Shown here: positions 57,089-64,000 of the stretch, piece after piece
How the letters are laid out: each line of letters starts with the position of its first letter
How positions within the stretch are numbered: position 1 is the first letter of the stretch
Notes under the pieces: generated by a model
What the model saw: only the letters and a program-made list of their open reading frames with translations
The model's database searches: none
Told to the model about the DNA's origin: nothing
Assembly: GCA_018816945.1 (NCBI GenBank)
Contig: JAHIVC010000099.1
Location: 254,554-318,553, forward strand
Direction: 5' to 3'
DNA from: Bacteroidota bacterium
GTDB lineage: Bacteria > Bacteroidota > Bacteroidia > Bacteroidales > GCA-2711565
DNA: 64,000 bases
Translations under genes and position numbers: made by a program

Positions 57089-58441
57089 ATGAAAACTAAA
57101 CTTATATTCATTTTCTTATTAGGGGGGTTAGTTTTAAGTCCTAATATAAATGTTATTGGACAAGATGAATCAAAATTTGGAGACAAACCTGATGACTGTA
57201 GAATGAACATTTCACTTTATCAGGAATTTTTCAGGCAATGGAAGGAATCTGATTATAAAAGCGAGGTTATAAAAGATGCAATAAGGCCATGGAGATGGGT
57301 GTTTTTAAATTGTCCGGCCGCACTGGAATCAACATATGTTAATGGCATTAGGATAATGACTTATCTTATTAATAAGGAAAAAAATGAAGCGATGAGAGAA
57401 AAGTATATTGATACTTTGTTCATGGTTTATGATAAAAGAATTGAATTCTTTGGCAAAGAAGGTAGTGTTTTAGCTTATAAAGGGAATGATTATTATAAGT
57501 ACAGAACTCAAAATTTTGTTGAGGCCAATGCTATCTTTAAACGATCAATGGAATTACAAGGCAATGAAACACAAGGTGCCGTATTGAGTTATTATTTCCG
57601 TACTACGGCAAAGATGGTTTCTGAGGAGGTTGTTGAAAAATCTACAATTATTGATGCTTATGATAACGTTAGCGCCATCATTGATTTTAATTTAAAAAAG
57701 TATGAGAAGGATGCAAGAAGATTGGAAGAATGGAAGAATATCAAAGGTAATATTGAAGCTGAATTTGAGCCATTTGCCACTTGTGATGATCTTATTGCCA
57801 TTTATCAAACAAAGTTTGATGCCAATAAAAATGATCTTGAACTTTTGAAAAAAATTACCGACATTCTTGATAAAAAAAGATGTAACGAATCACAACTATT
57901 TTTTGATGCGTCTGTTCAATTATATAAACTTGAACCATCGCCGGCTTCAGCATATTTAATTGGTAAAATGTATTTAAAATCTGAAAATATTAATGAAGCG
58001 TTAAGATATTTAACCGAAGCCACAGCATTGCAAGATACAGATGATTTAGCATTGATTTATTTTTATATGGCTAGATGTAATCAGTCGCTTAATAAATATG
58101 CCGAAGCTCGAAAAAATGCACTTAAGGCGATCGATTACAAACCAAATTATGGAGAAGCTTATATTTTAATTGGTGATCTGTATGGTATGACAGCAAAAGA
58201 TTGTGGAGATAATGAATTAACTTCAAGAGTTGGATATTGGGCTGCAGTTGATAAATATGAAAAGGCTAAGCAGGTTGATCCTGAATTGGCAGAAATTGCT
58301 AATGATAGAATTAGAAAATATGCTATTCATTTTCCAACAACTGAAACGATCTTTTTCTATAATTACCAAGAAGGAGATATGTATAAAATTGAGTGCTGGA
58401 TTAATGAAACAACCAAAATAAGAGGAGCTAAAACAAATTAA
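57089..58441 (+). CDS. Exported TPR-repeat protein
   Basis: 450 residues, signal peptide ending NVIGQDE. A helical repeat protein; clear TPR units at about 280-390 (SPASAYLIGKMYLKSENINEALRYLTEATAL; KYAEARKNALKAIDYKPNYGEAYILIG). It is 18 bp after the barrel gene and 6 bp before the LptC-like gene. It is probably a periplasmic scaffold. Confidence 0.85.
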   Translation: MKTKLIFIFLLGGLVLSPNINVIGQDESKFGDKPDDCRMNISLYQEFFRQWKESDYKSEVIKDAIRPWRWVFLNCPAALESTYVNGIRIMTYLINKEKNEAMREKYIDTLFMVYDKRIEFFGKEGSVLAYKGNDYYKYRTQNFVEANAIFKRSMELQGNETQGAVLSYYFRTTAKMVSEEVVEKSTIIDAYDNVSAIIDFNLKKYEKDARRLEEWKNIKGNIEAEFEPFATCDDLIAIYQTKFDANKNDLELLKKITDILDKKRCNESQLFFDASVQLYKLEPSPASAYLIGKMYLKSENINEALRYLTEATALQDTDDLALIYFYMARCNQSLNKYAEARKNALKAIDYKPNYGEAYILIGDLYGMTAKDCGDNELTSRVGYWAAVDKYEKAKQVDPELAEIANDRIRKYAIHFPTTETIFFYNYQEGDMYKIECWINETTKIRGAKTN

Positions 58442-58447
58442 AATTCA

Positions 58448-59023
58448 TTGAAAATCATTAAATTAAGTAATTTATTGATCGTTAAAAGCATTGTTTTGCT
58501 GATTGGCATTACAATGCTTTCTTCGTGTAAAAACGACATTAGGGAAGTAACTGCACTCAATGCTGGGGATTCTATTCCTGACCTGACTGCAAAAAATTTT
58601 GTGTACCTCAGAAGTGACGCTGGTCGCATTGTTGCAAAACTCCAAAGCCCTAGAATGACCCAATTTATGGGAGAGAATTCCCATATGGAATTCCCCGATG
58701 GATTCAAAATAGAATTCTATAACAGATTAATGCAGGTTGAATCTGTCCTGACAGCAGATTACGGAATTCAATATGACAAAAGAAAGTTAATTATAGCGCG
58801 GAAAAATGTTGTAGTAATCGATTTAATCGCAAATAGGCAATTGGAGGCCGAAGAATTGGTTTGGGATCAACGAAGAAAAAAAATCTATTCAGAATCGAAA
58901 ATAAAAATTACTACTCCCACTCAAATATTGTTTGGGGCAGGTTTCGAATCGGATGAAAATTTTAGGGGCTATGAAGTTTTTAAAGGAAGCGGTGACTTTG
59001 AAATTGATGAGGGAATAAAATAA
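58448..59023 (+). CDS. lptC: LptC-like LPS export lipoprotein
   Basis: 191 residues starting at TTG 58448, the only suitable start. The lipobox MLSSC gives Cys27 in a hydrophobic signal. The body is an LptC/LptA-type jellyroll (YLRSDAGRIVAKLQSPRM; FPDGFKIEFYN; LVWDQRRKKIYS). It is expected to link LptB2FG to the periplasmic LPS bridge; lipidation is a Bacteroidota variation. Confidence 0.85.
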   Translation: MKIIKLSNLLIVKSIVLLIGITMLSSCKNDIREVTALNAGDSIPDLTAKNFVYLRSDAGRIVAKLQSPRMTQFMGENSHMEFPDGFKIEFYNRLMQVESVLTADYGIQYDKRKLIIARKNVVVIDLIANRQLEAEELVWDQRRKKIYSESKIKITTPTQILFGAGFESDENFRGYEVFKGSGDFEIDEGIK

Positions 59024-59049
59024 AAAGATTTCTTATAATTATTTATTAA

Positions 59050-60324
59050 ATGGACAACTGGACGATCGTTATAATAACTATAATCTTTTCTGGATTTTTC
59101 TCCGGTATTGAGATTGCTTATTTAAGTTCAAACCGTTTAAAAATAGAATTGGATAAAAGCAAAGGTCTTTATAATGCCCGCATCATTGCTTCATTTGCTA
59201 CCAAACCATCAAAGTTTATCGGAACCCTTTTGCTTGGGAATAATATAGCTCTTGTCCTATATGGCATTGCCATGGCAAATATTCTAACTCCTTGGTTCAT
59301 TAAAATCTACATACAGCCATTTAACACTAAATTTTTTATCCTTATAAGCCAAACTATAATCGCCACCTTAATTATACTTGTAACTGCCGAATTTCTGCCA
59401 AAGATACTTTTTCGAATCAGGCCAAATGCGATCCTAAAATTCTTCGCTGTACCTGTAAAGGTTATTTATGTCATTCTGTATCCTTTTGTTTTTATCTTTA
59501 TTGGCTTTTCTGAGTTTGTTTTACGTAAACTTTTTCGTGTAGTTTTTAATACTGAAGACTATAGCTTTAGCCCTATTGACTTAGGTGATTATGTTAAGGA
59601 ATTTGCCCAAGGTGAAAATGATGAAAATGAGATTTCACAAGAGATTCAAATTTTCCAAAATGCAATTGATTTTCAAAATATAAAACTCAGGGAATGTATG
59701 AGCCCCCGAACAGAAATCATTGCCCTGGATGAAAGCGACACTGTTGAACTATTGCGTTCACGATTTATCCAAACTGGTCACTCAAAAGTTTTAATCTATC
59801 GCGAAAATATCGACAATATTATTGGATATACCCACTCCTATGATATGTTTAAAAAACCAGCTACTATTCGTGAAATTTTGCGATCAATAATTATCGTTCC
59901 TGAAACCATGCTGGCAAATAAAGTTCTCTCAATGATGTTGATTGAAAATCAAAGTGTTGCAGTAGTGGTTGATGAGTATGGTGGCACTTCCGGAATGATA
60001 ACCATAGAAGATATAATTGAAGAAATTTTTGGTGAAATTGAAGACGAACACGATATCGAAGATCTTATAGAAAAACAGATACAATCTGATGAATTCCTGT
60101 TTTCGGGCAGGTTAGAAATTGATTATTTAAATGAAAAATATAATTTATCTATTCCAACTTCTGACGAGTATGAAACCCTTGCAGGATATATTTTACATCA
60201 TTATGAAAACATACCATTGATTAATGAAAGCATGAAGATTAATAATTTTCATTTCAAAATTGTTCAGGCCGAAAAAAACCGGATCGAACTGGTTTATTTA
60301 AAAATTAGCAATCCTGATGTCTAA
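59050..60324 (+). CDS. CNNM/CorC-family hemolysin-like transporter
   Basis: 424 residues. DUF21/CNNM membrane domain (four helices in about 1-175), a pair of CBS domains at about 205-320 (MSPRTEIIALDESD; VVDEYGGTSGMITIEDIIEEIFGEI) and a CorC_HlyC domain at about 345-420. Probably a Mg2+ or other divalent-cation transporter or regulator in the inner membrane. Confidence 0.93.
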   Translation: MDNWTIVIITIIFSGFFSGIEIAYLSSNRLKIELDKSKGLYNARIIASFATKPSKFIGTLLLGNNIALVLYGIAMANILTPWFIKIYIQPFNTKFFILISQTIIATLIILVTAEFLPKILFRIRPNAILKFFAVPVKVIYVILYPFVFIFIGFSEFVLRKLFRVVFNTEDYSFSPIDLGDYVKEFAQGENDENEISQEIQIFQNAIDFQNIKLRECMSPRTEIIALDESDTVELLRSRFIQTGHSKVLIYRENIDNIIGYTHSYDMFKKPATIREILRSIIIVPETMLANKVLSMMLIENQSVAVVVDEYGGTSGMITIEDIIEEIFGEIEDEHDIEDLIEKQIQSDEFLFSGRLEIDYLNEKYNLSIPTSDEYETLAGYILHHYENIPLINESMKINNFHFKIVQAEKNRIELVYLKISNPDV

Positions 60325-60493
60325 ATTGTTGATATATCGTGGAAAATTTTAAATCAAAAAATTTACCTATTGCCTAAATAATTCCTATTAAAATTTCATT
60401 TTAGCAGAAAATACAAGCTAAGTATTTGTATTTGTGTGTTTTATTACAAACAGCTTTGTGATGTATTTTTTTTTAAATATGAACTTTCTGTTG

Positions 60494-60501
60494 TACATTT
60501 G
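60494..60501 (+). promoter_or_regulatory. -7 box of the PpiD-like gene
   Basis: TACATTTG, 27 bp before ATG 60528, in a 203-bp spacer after the CNNM gene. It suggests that the gene has its own promoter. Confidence 0.5.
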
Positions 60502-60527
60502 CAAACTCTAAAAAAAAGTTTAATAAG

Positions 60528-62639
60528 ATGGCAGTAATTGGTAAAATTAGGAAGCACTCAGGATTATTGGTAATTGTTATTGGAGTTGCATTAGCAGCTT
60601 TTGTTTTAGGCGATCTATCAAAAACCAGAACAAGTAATACAAACACCATTGGTGAGATTAATGGCGAAAAAATTTCTTATCGCGAATTTAATAATAGGCT
60701 CGATCAGAACCTCGAATACGAAAAGCAACGCTTAGGTAAGCAAAGCCTTGACGCAAATGAAAATTTCAACGTAAGGCAGATGACCTGGAATCAGTTTTTG
60801 AATGATGTAATTATGGGCGAAGAGTATGCAAAAATTGGCCTTGACGTATCTTCAGATGAATTATTTGAACTTGTTCAAGGAGCAAATCCTCACCGTTTTA
60901 TTTTACAGTATTTTGGCAATCCAAATACAGGTGAATTTGATCGAAATATTGTTTTAAATTTCTTGCAAAACATAGATAATCTGGAACCTGCTGCAACAAC
61001 ACAATGGTTGCAAATTGAAAAAGCGATCAAAAGCGATCAACTCACACAAAAATTTATAAACCTTGTAAAAAAAGGATATTATGTTCCTGCTGAAATTGCC
61101 AATTTTGAATTTAAGGCTCAGAATGAAAAAGTTAAAATTGAGTTGATTTCAACTTCATATTTTGAAATTTCAGACAGTCTTGTAAGCGTAACTGAAAAAG
61201 AAATCGAGAAATACTATTCTGAGCATCTTGCCGATTATCAGCAACAAGAAGAACAACGAGATATTGATTATGTAATGTTTGAGGTTAAACCTTCAGTTGA
61301 AGATCGTGTTAATACAACCAATCAGGTGAATACTATTTTTCAAGAGTTTAAAAATACTACCAATGTAATGACCTTTGTTAATTCTGTTTCTGATCGTCGT
61401 TATGATAGTAACTATTATAAAAAAGAAGAATTACCTGTTCAATTAGCAGAGACTTTGTTCAATGTAGAAGTTGGAACTTTTGCCGGGCCATACCTTGATA
61501 ATGACGTATACTATATGGCTAAATTGATGGATTCGCAAGTCAGGGCCGATTCATTGAGTGCCACCCATGTGCTTATATCCTATATCGGGGCTCAATACGC
61601 CGGTCCTGAAATCACTCGAACACGTGAACAAGCAAAAGCATTAGCAGATAGTATTTATAATGTTGTAAAAGCGAATAAAAATAAAATTAATGAGATCGCT
61701 AAAGCAATATCTGATGATCCTTCGGCCAAAGAAAATGATGGTGACACAGGATGGTTTCCTGATATGGGAATGATTTCCTCATTTAATAATGCAATAATGG
61801 ATAACGCATTGAACGATATTGTGATCTCAGAAACTCCATTTGGCTATCATGTGATAAGGGTAATGGGTAAGAAGGGTTTTAATCAAAAAGTAAGGGTTGC
61901 TGTTATTGAGAGAGCGATTGAAGCAAGCGGAAAAACTTATCAGGATACTTATACTGAAGCAAGTAAATTTGCTGCTTTAGCCACAACTCCAGAAGCATTT
62001 GAAAATTCGATTATTGAGCAAGGGCTTAATAAACGCAGTGTTCCGGGATTGCGTAAAATGAGTAATTATATAGCCGGAATTGAAAATCCCAGAAGTATTA
62101 TCCAGTGGGCTTTTAATACAGAAACTACTAAAGAAATCATTTCACCTATTTTTGATTTAGATGGGAAATATGTGGTTGCTCATATAAGTGGGCTTCATCC
62201 AAAAGGAGATATGGCTTTAGAAGAGGTACGTGAATTAGTAAGATCTCAACTTATTAAAGATAAGAAATATGAATACTTTTTAAGTAGAGTAAACGGGAAA
62301 ACCGATCTGAATCAAATTGCGTCCGAATTAGGAAAAATTCCGCAGGAAATAGAATTGAATTTTGCTTCCCCAAATGTTGAAATATATGGAAGAGAGCCAA
62401 GATTAGTCGGTAAAGTTTTCTCGATGCAACTTGGAGAAAATTCATCATTGTTTAAAGGGAATAATGGAGTGTATGCTTTCAGTGTTATTGAAACTACTCC
62501 AGCTCCTGAAACTGCATTGCTCGATTTTTATAGAAATCAATTAGTAATGATGTTGGAAAGCAGATTAGCAAACAACTCCCTTTTTCAGGCATTAGAAACC
62601 AATGCAAAAATTGAAGATAGCAGATATTTGTTTTACTAA
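60528..62639 (+). CDS. PpiD-like membrane-anchored peptidyl-prolyl isomerase
   Basis: 703 residues. One transmembrane anchor at about 13-31, a SurA-type N-terminal chaperone domain (NGEKISYREFNNRLDQ), and a parvulin domain at about 345-450 (ATHVLISY; DDPSAKENDGDTGWFP; FGYHVIRVMGKK). A periplasmic chaperone that helps outer-membrane proteins fold. It ends in a shared terminator with rodA. Confidence 0.93.
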   Translation: MAVIGKIRKHSGLLVIVIGVALAAFVLGDLSKTRTSNTNTIGEINGEKISYREFNNRLDQNLEYEKQRLGKQSLDANENFNVRQMTWNQFLNDVIMGEEYAKIGLDVSSDELFELVQGANPHRFILQYFGNPNTGEFDRNIVLNFLQNIDNLEPAATTQWLQIEKAIKSDQLTQKFINLVKKGYYVPAEIANFEFKAQNEKVKIELISTSYFEISDSLVSVTEKEIEKYYSEHLADYQQQEEQRDIDYVMFEVKPSVEDRVNTTNQVNTIFQEFKNTTNVMTFVNSVSDRRYDSNYYKKEELPVQLAETLFNVEVGTFAGPYLDNDVYYMAKLMDSQVRADSLSATHVLISYIGAQYAGPEITRTREQAKALADSIYNVVKANKNKINEIAKAISDDPSAKENDGDTGWFPDMGMISSFNNAIMDNALNDIVISETPFGYHVIRVMGKKGFNQKVRVAVIERAIEASGKTYQDTYTEASKFAALATTPEAFENSIIEQGLNKRSVPGLRKMSNYIAGIENPRSIIQWAFNTETTKEIISPIFDLDGKYVVAHISGLHPKGDMALEEVRELVRSQLIKDKKYEYFLSRVNGKTDLNQIASELGKIPQEIELNFASPNVEIYGREPRLVGKVFSMQLGENSSLFKGNNGVYAFSVIETTPAPETALLDFYRNQLVMMLESRLANNSLFQALETNAKIEDSRYLFY

Positions 62640-62654
62640 TAAAAAATATTAAAT

Positions 62655-62689
62655 AAAAAAAGGTGGCAATTTTATTGTCACCTTTTTTT
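62655..62689. terminator. Bidirectional terminator between ppiD-like gene and rodA
   Basis: AAAAAAAGGTG/CACCTTTTTTT with an inner CAAT/ATTG pair; A and T runs on both sides. It overlaps the rodA stop codon. Confidence 0.85.
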
Positions 62690-63947
62690 ATAGGTTTTCA
62701 AGCCGTGATGCATCTTGCCTGATAAAGATAAACAGGAGTATTGTAAATGCCCATAGGGATGACCCACCGTAACTCAGGAAAGGTAATGGGATTCCTATAA
62801 TCGGTGCAAGCCCAATGGTCATTCCGATATTCACTACAAAATGAAAAAATAAAATAGAGGCGACCCCATAACCATAAATCCTACTGAAAGCCGAGCGCTG
62901 TCGCTCGGCAAGAATTATTAACCTTATAATTAACCAAATAAATAAGCTTACTAAAACAGCACTTCCGAATAAACCCCACTCTTCTCCAACTGTGCAAAAA
63001 ATAAAATCGGTACTTTGCTCAGGAACAAAATTAAATTTGGTTTGGGTACCTTTTAAAAATCCTTTACCAAAAAACCCGCCACTTCCTATTGCAATTTTTG
63101 ATTGATTAACATTGTACCCGGCCCCTTTCGGGTCAGATTCCTTTCCTATTAAAACATTAATCCTCTTTTTTTGATGTGGTTCTAGAATATTGTCAAATGC
63201 ATAGTCGACACTTAGAATATAAGTTGAGCCAACCAGAAGTATTAACAAAACAGCCAAGATACTTCTTTTGCTCTTTCTGATTCTTAAATAGAACAAAATG
63301 AGAATCCCGGAAAGAATAGCGATGACAATATATGCATGCAATAGTAGTGTAGTGATGAACAAAATTACAGCAAAGGCTCCAAAAATTAAAAATTTGGATG
63401 AAAGCCCTTCCCTGTAAAGTACAATTATTAAGGAGCTAAAAACCAAAGCTGAACCTGTTTCGGGTTGCAGTAATATAAGGATTGCAGGAATTGAGATAAT
63501 CAGTCCCACTTTAAACAAACTGTTAAATCGTCGAAGATTTACATTTTGACCACTCAGAAATTTAGCAAGAACCAAAGCACAGGTAAATTTTGCAAATTCT
63601 GATGGCTGAAGTCCAAATCCTCCAATTTGGAACCACGATCTTGATCCTGATATTTTTGTTCCAATGACCAGCACGGCCAATAATAAAATAATCCCAATTA
63701 CATACAATAAGTATGAAAAAGCTGAAAACAACTTTGCATCGATGAGTAAAATTGCAAAGGCAATAATAAAAGCAGCCGCAATCCAAAGCAATTGTTTACC
63801 ATAACGTTGTGAAAGATCAAATATACCGCGATGTGCTTCATCATAAATAGCCGAATAAATACTCAACCATCCAATCAGTACCAGCATTAAGTAAAGAAAT
63901 ACAGTTATCCAATCAATATTTAAAAAGGTTCCTGTTCTTGCTCTCAA
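62688..63947 (-). CDS. rodA: Rod-shape determining protein RodA (SEDS glycosyltransferase)
   Basis: 419 residues from a TTG at 63947 that overlaps the TGA of the gene before it. About ten transmembrane helices; SEDS motifs GSRSWFQIGGFGLQPSEFAK, VPEQSTDFIFCTVGEEWG and the C-terminal PLPFLSYGGSS are present. It polymerises lipid II glycan strands with PBP2 during elongation. An ATG start is not available close by. Confidence 0.95.
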   Translation of the reverse strand: MRARTGTFLNIDWITVFLYLMLVLIGWLSIYSAIYDEAHRGIFDLSQRYGKQLLWIAAAFIIAFAILLIDAKLFSAFSYLLYVIGIILLLAVLVIGTKISGSRSWFQIGGFGLQPSEFAKFTCALVLAKFLSGQNVNLRRFNSLFKVGLIISIPAILILLQPETGSALVFSSLIIVLYREGLSSKFLIFGAFAVILFITTLLLHAYIVIAILSGILILFYLRIRKSKRSILAVLLILLVGSTYILSVDYAFDNILEPHQKKRINVLIGKESDPKGAGYNVNQSKIAIGSGGFFGKGFLKGTQTKFNFVPEQSTDFIFCTVGEEWGLFGSAVLVSLFIWLIIRLIILAERQRSAFSRIYGYGVASILFFHFVVNIGMTIGLAPIIGIPLPFLSYGGSSLWAFTILLFIFIRQDASRLENL

Positions 63948-64000
63948 CGTTTGTTTTTTATTAAAACTGTGTTTAACATTTTTTCTTCGGTTGCAGTATG
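63944..64000 (-). CDS. C-terminal end of an upstream gene, probably PBP2 (mrdA)
   Basis: The minus-strand frame enters from the window edge and encodes 18 residues (HTATEEKMLNTVLIKNKR) before a TGA that overlaps the rodA TTG by 3 bases. mrdA directly before rodA is the common gene order in Bacteroidota, and this is the only basis for the name. The sequence itself is too short to identify. Confidence 0.5.
   Translation of the reverse strand, partial: HTATEEKMLNTVLIKNKR

Overview
The window looks like a low-G+C Bacteroidota chromosome, with no plasmid, phage or CRISPR signature. The evidence is the repeated promoter element TAnnTTTG upstream of genes (29725, 30995, 34378, 42843, 46521, 49482, 50468, 55038, 60494), a type IX secretion C-terminal sorting domain (51194-53944), a DUF4270 lipoprotein beside glmS and a GT5-only glycogen synthase, a DUF177-rpmF-plsX run, an atpDC pair split from the other ATP synthase genes, and the block coaX / outer-membrane barrel / TPR / LptC-like / CNNM / PpiD-like. 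The species cannot be named from sequence alone.

Region 1-21.7 kb is the accessory part. About 19.5 kb on the minus strand encodes almost only exported proteins with gaps mostly under 50 bp: a TonB-receptor-type barrel, M61 and M3 metallopeptidases, a FtsX/MacB permease, an S41 protease, a gamma-glutamyltransferase, three serine beta-lactamase-like hydrolases (S12), two PD40 propeller proteins and an unknown membrane protein. Two C-terminal gene remnants (PD40-like at 1692-1880, S41-like at 7230-7343) lie between the intact genes. A LytS-type kinase and LytTR regulator are divergent from this array, and two perfect 9-bp direct repeats 21 bp apart lie in the shared upstream region. I read this as a regulated peptide-processing or envelope-stress island.

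Region 21.7-31 kb holds an unidentified frameshifted gene remnant, a C-terminal processing protease, Fe superoxide dismutase, a bactofilin, glmS, DUF4270, a GT5-like protein and proline dehydrogenase. Divergent from the last is a 1076-residue iron-sulfur flavoprotein that fuses what are normally separate HcnA/HcnB/HcnC-type subunits.

Region 34-49 kb is mostly housekeeping: DUF177-rpmF-plsX, atpDC, ileS-traR/dksA-lspA, an M20 peptidase-GGT operon and dnaG. IleRS is of the eukaryote-like class and carries GIHH in place of the HIGH motif. After dnaG comes an 866-bp gene-free stretch with palindromes and a G+C-rich segment (49000-49375) whose minus strand has three GNRA and one UUCG tetraloop hairpins; it is a good candidate for an undescribed structured RNA. 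A divergent class III nucleotide-cyclase-like gene follows.

Region 50-64 kb carries tadA, a large T9SS-exported propeller protein, a LolA-like protein, tRNA-Phe, the coaX-to-ppiD block, and rodA preceded by the last codons of what is probably PBP2. Several genes (lspA, dnaG, the LptC-like gene, rodA, possibly the DUF4270 gene) appear to start at TTG.
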